A stretch of 64,000 bases of DNA from positions 1-64,000 of the forward strand of contig NZ_JOCF01000026.1 in assembly GCF_000720635.1 (NCBI RefSeq), read 5' to 3'. The translations under genes and the position numbers were made by a program. The notes beneath the pieces were generated by a model, which ran no database searches, was not told the DNA's origin, and saw only the letters and a program-made list of their open reading frames with translations. Shown one piece after another: positions 39,925-47,851 of the stretch. This stretch comes from Streptomyces sp. NRRL WC-3742. GTDB lineage: Bacteria > Actinomycetota > Actinomycetes > Streptomycetales > Streptomycetaceae. Positions within the stretch are counted from its first letter, which is position 1. Each line of letters opens with the position of its first letter.

Positions 39925-40731
39925 GTGTCCGAGACCAAGCCATCCAAGGCCCTGACCTCCCCGCGCACCCGCACCCTCGCGCTGTGCGGGGCGCTGGTGA
40001 CCGCGCTGTTCGGTGTCGCCGCCTTCGTCCCGCTGCCCTACACGCTCACCTGGCCGGGGCTGACCGCGGACACCCTGGGCAGCTACCAGGACCGGCCGGT
40101 GCTCACCATCACCGGGGCGCCGCTGCGCACCACCGAGGGCGAGCTGCGGATGGTCACCATCTCGGCCACCAACCCGGGGGAGAGGACGACGTTCTGGCGC
40201 GCGCTCCAGGCGTGGTTCGACCCCAAGGAGGCGGTGCGTCCGACCGAGACCGTCTACCCGCAGGGCGACCCGGCCAAGGCCGAGGAGGTCACGGCCCAGC
40301 AGATGGCGGACTCGCAGGACAGCGCCACCGCGGCCGCGCTCGACTACCTCCACCTGTCCCCGGCCCAGGTGAAGGTCAAGGTCGACCTCGGGGACGTCGG
40401 CGGGCCGAGCGCCGGCCAGATGCTGGCGCTGGGCATCGTCGACAAGCTCGCCGGGGACGGCAAGGGCGGCGACCTCACCGGCGGGCTCAAGGTCGCGGGC
40501 ACCGGCACGATCGAGAAGGACGGCAGGGTCGGCGCGGTGGGCGGAGTCCCGCTCAAGACGCAGGCGGCCGCGCGGGACGGGGCCACGGTGTTCCTGCTGC
40601 CCAAGGACGAGTGCACGGACGCCAAGGTCAACGTGCCCAGGACGCTGCGGCTGGTGCCGGTGGGCACGCTCGGCGAGTCGATCGCCGCGCTGCAGGCGCT
40701 GAGGAGCGGCGGGAACGTCCCCAGCTGCTGA
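39925..40731 (+). CDS. Secreted/membrane Lon-like (S16) protease
   Basis: 268 aa from a GTG at 39925. An N-terminal membrane helix (TLALCGALVTALFGVAAFVPLPY) exports the rest. The C-terminal half is a Lon-type proteolytic domain with the nucleophile Ser in DVGGPSAGQMLALGI and Lys in VGGVPLKTQAAARDGA. It resembles YlbL-type membrane proteases but lacks a clear PDZ domain. It likely processes exported proteins; substrates unknown. Confidence 0.86.
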   Translation: MSETKPSKALTSPRTRTLALCGALVTALFGVAAFVPLPYTLTWPGLTADTLGSYQDRPVLTITGAPLRTTEGELRMVTISATNPGERTTFWRALQAWFDPKEAVRPTETVYPQGDPAKAEEVTAQQMADSQDSATAAALDYLHLSPAQVKVKVDLGDVGGPSAGQMLALGIVDKLAGDGKGGDLTGGLKVAGTGTIEKDGRVGAVGGVPLKTQAAARDGATVFLLPKDECTDAKVNVPRTLRLVPVGTLGESIAALQALRSGGNVPSC

Positions 40732-40778
40732 CGTTCCGGCTCCTGGTCGGTGGGGACGGCGCCCGAGGGGGGATCGTC

Positions 40779-41336
40779 CTACTCGGCGGCCGCCTGGTCC
40801 ACGAGCGGCAGGATGCGGTACGGCACCGGGTTCTCCAGCGCGATCGCCGTGGAGGAGCGGACGATCCCGTCGAAGCCCACCACCCGGTCGATCACCCGCT
40901 GCAGGTCGGCGTTGGAGCGGGCCACGATCCGCACCATCATGTCCCCGGCCCCGGTGATGGTGTGGAGCTCCAGCACCTCCGGCACGCGCGCCAGGTGGGC
41001 CCGGACGTCCGCGCCCTGGCCCTGGGAGATCTCCAGGGTGGCGAAGGCCGTCACCGGGTAGCCGAGCGCCGCCGGGTCGACCTCCGGGCCGAAGCCGCCG
41101 ATGACGCCCTTGGCCTGCAGCCGGTCCAGCCGGGCCTGCACGGTGCCCCGGGCGACCTGGAGGCGGCGCGAGCACTCCAGCACGCCGATGCGGGGCTCCT
41201 CGGTCAGCAGCCGGATCAGCCGGCCGTCCAGGGCGTCGATCGCGTCGTTGCCGCCTCCGCCCTGGACGGGTGAAGGCGCCTGTGGGACGGGGGAGTTGGC
41301 CGGGCCGGGCGGGCTCGGGGAGTTGGCGGGGGGCAT
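40779..41336 (-). CDS. Lrp/AsnC-family transcriptional regulator
   Basis: 185 aa from the ATG at 41336 (GGAG upstream), with a Pro-rich N-terminal extension of about 30 residues. The helix-turn-helix (DALDGRLIRLLTEEPRIGVLECSRRLQVARGTVQARLDRL) is followed by the ligand-sensing RAM domain (HTITGAGDMMVRIVAR). It is divergent from the truncated HPPD gene. In streptomycetes an AsnC-type gene next to hpd is the usual arrangement (from memory), so it probably controlled tyrosine degradation. With hpd broken here it may act elsewhere. Confidence 0.9.
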   Translation of the reverse strand: MPPANSPSPPGPANSPVPQAPSPVQGGGGNDAIDALDGRLIRLLTEEPRIGVLECSRRLQVARGTVQARLDRLQAKGVIGGFGPEVDPAALGYPVTAFATLEISQGQGADVRAHLARVPEVLELHTITGAGDMMVRIVARSNADLQRVIDRVVGFDGIVRSSTAIALENPVPYRILPLVDQAAAE

Positions 41337-41538
41337 CGTGGCTCCGTCCTGGGGGCGCTTCGCGATGGGCATTCTGTACAGCGGTGCGGCCGATTGTCCC
41401 GTCCGGGCGCGCAGCTTGACCAGGATGAAACGGAACAGTTGCGTGCCGGTCGACCCGGCGCCACCCTCCAGCCACGACCCCGTGCAGGCCCCTGATCCGG
41501 CCGCCGGGGCGGTTCGTACGTCGACCGGGAGGGCCGTC

Positions 41539-42153
41539 ATGACCGACACCGCCGCCGAACCCCTGCGCCTGGCCGTCCCGGGGGCACCGGGCGACCTCGG
41601 GCCAGGGCTGGGGGCCGCCTTCGGGGACTCCGCTCTCGGGGACTCCGCTCTCGGGGATTGCGCTCTCGGGGATTCGGAGGTGTTCCCGGCGGGCCGCGCC
41701 GACGCGCTGGTGTTCGTGGTCGGCGACGCCGAGCGGGCCGCCCGCCGCTACCGCGCCGCGCTCGGGCTGCGCTGCGTCGCGTACGCCGGGCCCGAGACCG
41801 GCGAGCCCGAGACCGTCTCGTACGTGCTGGCCGCGCCGGGTACCCGGATCGTGCTCACCTCCCTGGTGCAGGTGATCGGCCCGCGCGGGCGGGAGCTGGC
41901 CGGGTTCCTGGCCCGGCACGGGGACGGCGTGCTGGACCTCTCGGTGGGCGTGCCGGACGTCCACTACGCCTACGACTACGCGGTGGACCGGGGCGCGCTC
42001 TCCCTCGCCGAGCCGTACGAGGCGCGGGACGCCTTCGGCACGGTGGTGCTGGCCACCATCGGGGTGCCGGGCGGCACCAGGCACACGCTCGTCGACCGGG
42101 CCGGGTACGCGGGGCCGTACCTGCCGGGGTACGTGCCCTTCGGGGGGTGGTGA
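41539..42153 (+). pseudogene. Truncated 4-hydroxyphenylpyruvate dioxygenase (N-terminal half only)
   Basis: 204 aa. It matches the first half of HPPD: MTDTAAEPL at the start, DALVFVVGDAERAARRYRAALGLRCVAYAGPETG, HTLVDRAGYAGPYLPGYVPF, then a TGA stop where the full enzyme (about 380 aa) continues into its iron-binding half. The catalytic His/His/Glu ligands lie mainly in the missing half, so it cannot catalyse homogentisate formation. The N-terminal leader is swollen by a 15-base tandem repeat (GDSAL GDSAL GDCAL). The reading frame is otherwise clean, so it is either a recent pseudogene or a retained half-protein. The next gene starts on the other strand 20 bases later, so no C-terminal half remains here. 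Confidence 0.82.
41622..41676 (+). repeat. 15-bp tandem repeat in the truncated HPPD gene
   Basis: Units CGGGGACTCCGCTCT at 41622-41636 and 41637-41651 are identical; the third, 41652-41666, differs by two bases, and a partial fourth follows. Each unit adds five residues (GDSAL) in frame. Confidence 0.9.
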
Positions 42154-42172
42154 GGGGCCGGCCGGCGGGCCG

Positions 42173-42727
42173 TCAGCGGACCGCGGTCTCCACGATCGGG
42201 GCGTGGCCGTTCCAGGCGACGAACACCGAGTTGGCCTGTTCGTCCTTGACGAAGTCCACCCGCAGCCACATGTCGCCGTTCCACACCTTCATCTGCCAGC
42301 CCGGGTCCGGGACGGCGGAGACCAGCGACGCCTTGTCCGGGCGCAGGTCCAGCGCGACCCGGCCGCCGGGGATCGGGACGCTCTGCACCGTGGACGTCGC
42401 GGTGGCCGCGGGCGTCGTCGGCCGGCGGGTGGGCGTCGCGGTGGCCGGGGCGCGGGGCGTCGTGGTGGTGGCGGCCGGGGCCGACGCCGAGGTCTCGGTC
42501 TGCGTGGGCGTCGGGGTGGGGGTCGGCGTCGGGGTGGGCGCGGCGGACTGCGGGGCGCCGGCGAGCTTCGGGGAGGGCAGCGGCAGGGCGGTGGGCCGCT
42601 CGAACGCGGCACCGTTCAGCACCGCGTGCACCCCGAGCCAGGACAGCAGCACCGCCGCTCCGGTGGCCGCCACCCAGGCGCCGAGTTGTACCAGTCCGTT
42701 CCGCATCGTGCGCACATCCTGCCGCAT
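42173..42727 (-). CDS. Membrane-anchored protein with Thr/Pro-rich linker, unknown function
   Basis: 184 aa from the ATG at 42727; ATGs at 42751 and 42706 are also possible. One N-terminal membrane helix (LGAWVAATGAAVLLSWLGV), a long extracellular Thr/Pro/Ala linker with a run of alternating PT, and a compact C-terminal domain (ALDLRPDKASLVSAVPDPGWQMKVWNGDMWLRVDF). The domain is not one I can name. It is divergent from a response regulator-kinase pair, 152 bases away, so it may be an accessory sensor or a regulated target of that system. Confidence 0.75.
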   Translation of the reverse strand: MRQDVRTMRNGLVQLGAWVAATGAAVLLSWLGVHAVLNGAAFERPTALPLPSPKLAGAPQSAAPTPTPTPTPTPTQTETSASAPAATTTTPRAPATATPTRRPTTPAATATSTVQSVPIPGGRVALDLRPDKASLVSAVPDPGWQMKVWNGDMWLRVDFVKDEQANSVFVAWNGHAPIVETAVR

Positions 42728-42878
42728 CTCCGGGCCGGTACCGACCGGCATCCTTGAATTGAGCCAGCCCCGTTGTGACCCTGGGGAGTTGAACCTCGGC
42801 CGGTCCCGGCCGAGCTGTGCCCCGAGCTACGACCCGAGGTACAGACCACTGCCCGCCGATGGCGTACCGTGCAGGGCC

Positions 42879-43583
42879 ATGGCAACAGTGCTCGTGGTCG
42901 AGGACGACCCCTTCGTACGCTCCGCCCTCATCCGCCACCTCACCGACACCGGCCACGCCGTCCGCAGCGTGGGCACCGCGCTGGAGGCGCTGCGGGAGGT
43001 GGCCCAGGTCGGCTGCGACCTGGTGATCCTCGACCTGGGCCTGCCCGATCTCGACGGCAGCGAGGCGCTCAAGATGATCCGGGGGCTGACCAACGTCCCG
43101 GTGATCATCTGTACCGCGCGCGACGACGAGGCCGAGATCGTCCGGCTGCTCAACGACGGCGCCGACGACTACCTGGTGAAACCTTTCTCCGGAGAGCATC
43201 TGAGCGCCCGGATGACCGCCGTGCTGCGGCGCCTGGGCGGCGGCGCGGCCCCCGCCACCCAGGTGCTGCGGGTCGGTGGCCTCGCCATCGACCTCCAGCG
43301 CCGCGAGGCCGTCCTGGACGGCACCGCGCTCGACCTGACCCGCCGCGAGTTCGACCTGCTCGCCTTCCTCGCGCGCCGGCCCGGGGTGGTCGTGCCGCGC
43401 AAGGAGATCCTCGCCGAGGTGTGGCAGCAGACGTACGGCGGCGACCAGACCATCGACGTCCACCTGTCCTGGCTGCGCCGCAAACTCGGCGAGACCGCCT
43501 CCAGCCCCCGCTACCTGCACACCGTCCGGGGCGTCGGGGTCCGGCTGGAGGCCGCCGGGGGGCTCGCGGAGCACCGGGCATGA
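42879..43583 (+). CDS. OmpR/PhoB-family response regulator
   Basis: 234 aa. Receiver domain with the acidic pair (VVEDD), phospho-acceptor Asp in LVILDLGLPD, and Lys in YLVKPF; then a winged-helix output domain (LDLTRREFDLLAFLARRPGVVVPRKEILAEVW, TIDVHLSWLRRKLG, YLHTVRGVGVRL). TACCGT lies at 42864-42869, with the start 9 bases later, so the transcript may be leaderless. Its stop overlaps the kinase start (ATGA). Confidence 0.95.
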   Translation: MATVLVVEDDPFVRSALIRHLTDTGHAVRSVGTALEALREVAQVGCDLVILDLGLPDLDGSEALKMIRGLTNVPVIICTARDDEAEIVRLLNDGADDYLVKPFSGEHLSARMTAVLRRLGGGAAPATQVLRVGGLAIDLQRREAVLDGTALDLTRREFDLLAFLARRPGVVVPRKEILAEVWQQTYGGDQTIDVHLSWLRRKLGETASSPRYLHTVRGVGVRLEAAGGLAEHRA

Positions 43584-45154
43584 GGAGGTTCGGGCGCTCG
43601 CTGCGCTGGGCCCTCGTCAGGGCCGCGGTCGCCGGGACGACCATGGTCGCGCTGGCCTTCCTGATCCCGCTCGGCCTGATGGTCCAGCAGACCGCCCGCG
43701 ACCGCGCCTTCACCGCCGCCGAGCGGCAGGCCGCCGCGCTCGGGCCCGCGCTGGCCATCACCACCGACCAGGACGCCATCAGCCGGGCGCTGGCCAGTAC
43801 GGACGCGGGCGGGCAGGGGCGGATGGCCGTGCACCTGCCGGCGCCGGCCGGGGCGGCGGTGCTGCCGGGGACGGCCGGGACGCCGGGGGCGCCCGCGGGG
43901 GGCGGCTCCGGGGTGGGGGCGGCAGGGGCAGGGGTGTCCGGGGCAGGGGTGTCCGGAGGGGTGTCCGGGGCGGCGCCCGGGGGCTCCCCGCTGGGGCCCG
44001 CCGTCGGTGGCGGTCCCGAGGGCCCGACCATCGGGACGGTCCGTGCGGACTCCGAGGCCGTCAGCACCGCCCGGTCGCAGGGCCGGGCCTTCACCGTCGC
44101 CGTGCCCGGCGGCTACGCGCTGCTCCAGCCCGTCGCCGTCGACACCGGCCGTACGGCGGTGGTCGAGGTCTTCGTGGCCGAGAGCGACCTCACCCGGGGC
44201 GTCGCCATCGCCTGGCTGGTGCTCAGCGGCGTCGCCCTCGGGCTCGTCGCCATCTCGGTGCTGGTCGCCGACCGGATGGGCACCCGGATCGTCGCCTCCG
44301 CCCGCCGACTCGCCACCGCCGCACGGTCGTTGGGCACCGGGAACCTCACCGTGCGCGTCCCGCTGGAGGGCAAGCAGGCCGCCGACAGCCCCGAGGAACT
44401 GCGCGAGGCCGCCCAGGCGTTCAACGCCATGGCCGACCGGGTCGTCCAACTCCTCGCCGCCGAGCGCGAACTGGCCGCCGACCTGTCGCACCGGCTGCGC
44501 ACCCCGCTCACCGTGCTGCGGCTCAACGCCGCCTCGCTCGGCGACGGAGACGCCGCCGATGCCACCCGGCACGCCGTCGCCCAGCTGGAACGCGAGGTCG
44601 ACCAGATCATCCGGGCCGCCCGCCGCGACCCCGAGGACGCCCAGCCCGCCGTCCCCGTCGGCTGCGACGCCGCCGAGGTGATCCGCGAGCGCGTCGGCTT
44701 CTGGTCCGCCCTCGCCGAGGACGAGGGCCGCCCCTGGCAGCTGGGCGGCGCCGAGCAGCCCGCGCCCGTGCCCGTCCAGCGCGGCGACCTGGCCGCCGTC
44801 GTGGACGCGCTGCTCGGCAACGTCTTCCGGCACACCGCCGTCGGCACCGCCTTCTCGGTGGACGTCCTGGTCGCCGGCTCCTCGGTGATCGTGCTGGTCG
44901 GCGACGCCGGACCGGGCTTCGCCGACCCGGCCGCCGCCCTCAAGCGCGGCGAGGGCGACGGCGGCGAGGGCTCCACCGGGCTCGGGCTGGACATCGTGCG
45001 CAAGCTCGCCGAGTCCACCGGCGGGGACCTCGCGCTCGGGCGCTCGGCGGTGCTCGGCGGCGCCGAGGTCCGGCTGCGGATGCGCACCCGGCCGCCCGAG
45101 GGCGAGGTCCGGGCCGGGCGGCGGCGCAGCCGGGGGGCGCTCTTCCAACGGTGA
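43580..45154 (+). CDS. Sensor histidine kinase
   Basis: 524 aa. Two membrane helices (near 15-35 and 205-225) flank an external sensor of about 165 residues, part of which is an unusual Gly/Ala/Ser/Val-rich stretch with VSGAGVSGGVSGAA repeats. HAMP follows, then the phospho-acceptor His in LAADLSHRLRTPLTVLRL. The ATPase part has GNVFRHT (N box), GDAGPGF (G1) and GSTGLGLDIV (G2). It is translationally coupled to the response regulator. Signal unknown. Confidence 0.93.
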   Translation: MRRFGRSLRWALVRAAVAGTTMVALAFLIPLGLMVQQTARDRAFTAAERQAAALGPALAITTDQDAISRALASTDAGGQGRMAVHLPAPAGAAVLPGTAGTPGAPAGGGSGVGAAGAGVSGAGVSGGVSGAAPGGSPLGPAVGGGPEGPTIGTVRADSEAVSTARSQGRAFTVAVPGGYALLQPVAVDTGRTAVVEVFVAESDLTRGVAIAWLVLSGVALGLVAISVLVADRMGTRIVASARRLATAARSLGTGNLTVRVPLEGKQAADSPEELREAAQAFNAMADRVVQLLAAERELAADLSHRLRTPLTVLRLNAASLGDGDAADATRHAVAQLEREVDQIIRAARRDPEDAQPAVPVGCDAAEVIRERVGFWSALAEDEGRPWQLGGAEQPAPVPVQRGDLAAVVDALLGNVFRHTAVGTAFSVDVLVAGSSVIVLVGDAGPGFADPAAALKRGEGDGGEGSTGLGLDIVRKLAESTGGDLALGRSAVLGGAEVRLRMRTRPPEGEVRAGRRRSRGALFQR

Positions 45155-45486
45155 GGGGTGAGACGGTTCCGCGTCGGGCGGTGGTTGCCGCGCCGGGCGG
45201 CGTTTCCTTAAGAGGGGCCTAAGGGAGTTCTACCCCTGGCTGAGCCCCCTGCCCTCGCCGCGCGGCTGTGGCTAGCGTCGGTCGGGCCGGTCGGATTCCT
45301 TCGGCGCCCTGCGCAGGCCGAGCCCGTCCGGCCCCCGGTGCGGCCCCGGTCGTCCGTGCTCCGTCCGCAGCCGAGCACGGGCGACCGGGGCCCGCTCGTC
45401 ACTGTGCGTAGCCGATCGACCCAGGACCTGCCCCGACGGCATCCGGTATCGTCGCTGGTTGGCCGAGCGGTGGACGGAGACAGCAA
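45155..45486 (+). other. Intergenic region before the GT87 gene
   Basis: 332 bases. CCTTA (45206-45210) and TAAGG (45220-45224) form a small inverted repeat, and GGCTGTGGCTAGCGTCGG near 45263-45280 contains a TAGCGT that could be a -10. The nearby two-component system could act here. I see no small gene. Confidence 0.3.
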
Positions 45487-46890
45487 GTGACAGCGGTGCA
45501 AGACGAGCGCAGAGCGGTGCGGACCGTCCCCGAACCCTCGCCCGCCCCACTGTCCGACCGGCTCAGGTTCGCGCTCGGCGCCCCGGTGCGCGCGCTGCGC
45601 GAGGCCCCGCGCCGTCCGCTGATCGTCGCCTCGGCCTTGGCACTGCTGTCCCTGGTCGCGTACGCGGTGGTCCGCCACTTCGTGCACACCTCGATGGTCG
45701 ACATGATCGTCTACCGGGCCGAGGGCGCCGCCGTCGCCAACGGCACCGACCTGTACGCACTGCGCGTCACCGAGTGGAACCTGCCCGCGACCTACCCCCC
45801 GTTCGCGGCCATGATGTTCGTCCCCACCACCTGGCTCCCGGTACCCGCCCTGCGCGTGGTGATCACTCTGGGCAACCTCGCGCTGCTCGCCGTGCTCGCC
45901 CACCTGTCCTTCAAGCTCGTCGGCTGGCCGCGCCGCGAACTGCGGGCGATCGGCGTGGTCCTGGTCACCGGCTTCGGCGTCTGGCTCGAACCCGTCTTCA
46001 CCACGCTCCGCTACGGCCAGATCAACCTTGCCCTCGCCTGCCTGATCCTCTGGGACCTCACCCGCCCCGACGGCCGCCGCGGCAAGGGCGTGGCGATCGG
46101 CATCGCCGCCGGCCTCAAGCTCACCCCCGGGCTGTTCGCCGTCTACCTGCTGATCACCGGCCGCGTCCGGGCCGCCTTCACCGCCGGGCTGACCTTCCTC
46201 GGCACCTTCCTGATCGGCGCGCTCTTCCTGCCCGACGCCACCTGGGGCTTCTGGACCAAGTACCTGTACGACTCCTCCCGGGTCGGCAAGACCGAGATCG
46301 TCGACAACCAGTCGCTGCGCGGCGCCTTCGCCCGCCTGCTGCACACCACCGAGCCCGGCCTCACCGCCACCCTCGGGGCCGCTCTGGTCGCGCTGGCCGG
46401 CCTCGCCGTCGCCGCCTGGGCCTACCGCAGCGGCCGCTGGCTGCCCCGCTCCGAGGCGTGGGGCGTCTGCTGCGCGGCCGTCACCGCCGTGCTGATCTCC
46501 CCGATCAGCTGGACCCATCACTGGATCTGGTGCGTGCCGGTGCTCGTCCTGCTCGCCTCCGAGGCGTCCGTCGAGCGGGTGCGCCCCGACGCCGTCCGCC
46601 GGGTGCGCTGGCGGGCCGTGTTCTGGGCCACGCTGCTGGCGTTCCTGTCCTTCGCCATGTGGCTGGCGAAGCCGCTCGGGCCCGCCGTCCTCCACATGTC
46701 AGCACTGCGCCAGCTGCCGACCTCGGTGTATCCGTGGGTCGGGCTCTGCTTCCTGCTCGCCGCCGCCGTCCGGATAAGGGCCCGGCGCCGCTCCGCCGGG
46801 GCCCCGCTCGTCCGGCTGCCCGGACAGCGGCGCGACGGCGGCGGCCCGGACGCCGCCCGCGGTCGTCAGCAGGCCCCCGCGGCCCGCTGA
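45487..46890 (+). CDS. GT87-family membrane mannosyltransferase
   Basis: 467 aa from a GTG. Polytopic membrane protein (about 9-11 helices) of the PimE-like GT-C fold, which uses polyprenyl-phosphate mannose to add alpha-1,2 mannose on the outer side of the membrane. Hallmarks: an Asp in the first external loop (VDMIVYRAEGAAVANGTDLY), ATYPPFAAMMFVP, RYGQINLALACLILWDL, and LKLTPGLFAVYLLI. The acceptor (glycolipid or glycoprotein) is not known. Confidence 0.9.
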   Translation: MTAVQDERRAVRTVPEPSPAPLSDRLRFALGAPVRALREAPRRPLIVASALALLSLVAYAVVRHFVHTSMVDMIVYRAEGAAVANGTDLYALRVTEWNLPATYPPFAAMMFVPTTWLPVPALRVVITLGNLALLAVLAHLSFKLVGWPRRELRAIGVVLVTGFGVWLEPVFTTLRYGQINLALACLILWDLTRPDGRRGKGVAIGIAAGLKLTPGLFAVYLLITGRVRAAFTAGLTFLGTFLIGALFLPDATWGFWTKYLYDSSRVGKTEIVDNQSLRGAFARLLHTTEPGLTATLGAALVALAGLAVAAWAYRSGRWLPRSEAWGVCCAAVTAVLISPISWTHHWIWCVPVLVLLASEASVERVRPDAVRRVRWRAVFWATLLAFLSFAMWLAKPLGPAVLHMSALRQLPTSVYPWVGLCFLLAAAVRIRARRRSAGAPLVRLPGQRRDGGGPDAARGRQQAPAAR

Positions 46891-46950
46891 GCCGGCGGGG
46901 GCGCCGTTCGGCTTCGTCGTCTCGCTGCCGCTCCGATCGTCCTTCCGGGT

Positions 46951-46977
46951 TGTCTGGGGTGTCTGGGGTGTCTGGGC
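46951..46977 (+). repeat. 9-bp tandem repeat
   Basis: TGTCTGGGG occurs twice, followed by TGTCTGGGC, back to back in the space between the convergent GT87 and second ssgA-like genes. Confidence 0.8.
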
Positions 46978-47037
46978 GGTCCGGGAGCTTTGGGCGTGGT
47001 GCGTGAGCACGTGCCAGTGCACGCTTCGGCGCACGGC

Positions 47038-47454
47038 CTAGGCGAGCAGCTCGGCGAGCGAGCCGTCCATGTCGAGGGTGGCCATCTCGCTGCCCGGCGG
47101 GACGAGCCGGTGCGCCTTCTCCAGCCAGGCCGCGACGGCCGGCAGCGGCGCCTCCAGCAGCGCGTCCCCGGCCGGGGAGCTGAGCGCCAGGCAGAGCACG
47201 CTGCGCCGGCCCGAGCGGGTCGGCCAGATCCGCACGTCGCCCTGGCCGCACGGGCGGAAGGTGCCCTCGACCAGCAGCTCGCGGGCGAACACCCAGGTCA
47301 CCGGGTTGCCGGTGTCCAGGTGGAAGGTGATGTAGACCGCGTACGGGTCGTGGCTGCCGTACGACAGGCGGGCCGGGACGGGGACGCTGTGCTCCGGGGA
47401 GAGCACGAGGTTCAGCTCCAGCTCGTGCTCGACGACGCTGACGGGACGCTCCAT
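47038..47454 (-). CDS. SsgA-like sporulation/cell division protein (SALP), second copy
   Basis: 138 aa from an ATG at 47454. Strong SALP match: LNLVLSPEHSVPVPARLSYG, DPYAVYITFHLDTGNPVTWVFARELL, GQGDVRIWPTRSGRRSVLCLALSSPAGDALLEAP, then HRLVPPGSEMATLDMDGSLAELL. The pattern DPYAV, WVFAR and GDVRIWP is close to SsgA/SsgB, though the exact subgroup cannot be set by eye. It probably acts in septation or spore-wall assembly. Regulation may involve the inverted repeat at 47543-47562 upstream. Confidence 0.93.
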   Translation of the reverse strand: MERPVSVVEHELELNLVLSPEHSVPVPARLSYGSHDPYAVYITFHLDTGNPVTWVFARELLVEGTFRPCGQGDVRIWPTRSGRRSVLCLALSSPAGDALLEAPLPAVAAWLEKAHRLVPPGSEMATLDMDGSLAELLA

Positions 47455-47851
47455 GACCGTCTTCCTCTCTCTGCTGCGCTGCCTTGTGGCCTTTGGCCTT
47501 GTGACCTTTGAGAGGGCCGTGCGCGTCGGCTCTTACACGCGTTTCCCGAATTTCTTCGGGAAGTTCCGCGAGGGGTGGTGAACGGCGAAGGGCGGGGCGC
47601 GCGGGTAGGCGCCGCGCGCTGGGCGTGACCCGGCCGTCCATACCCCGGGCGGGCCCCGGCTGTCCGGGGATTCGCCGATTTCCCGTCGCGACTGCGGCGA
47701 GGCACTACCCTTTGTGACTGTCCGGCGACTGTCCGCCCATCGGTGATGCCCCCACACCTGCGCCGAGGGGCGTGCGCCGGGCGCGCGGCTTCGCGCAGGT
47801 TTTTCGGTTCCCAGGCTTCCGAGCGTCCAGGCCCCAGGAGAGAAGACCCCC
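47455..47851. promoter_or_regulatory. Divergent promoter region with an 8-bp inverted repeat
   Basis: 397 bases between the second SALP gene (minus) and the RDD protein (plus). TTCCCGAA (47543-47550) and TTCGGGAA (47555-47562) form a perfect inverted repeat around TTTC, about 90 bases upstream of the SALP start, and look like an operator or stem-loop. A GTTCC follows at 47563. I see no small gene. Confidence 0.45.
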
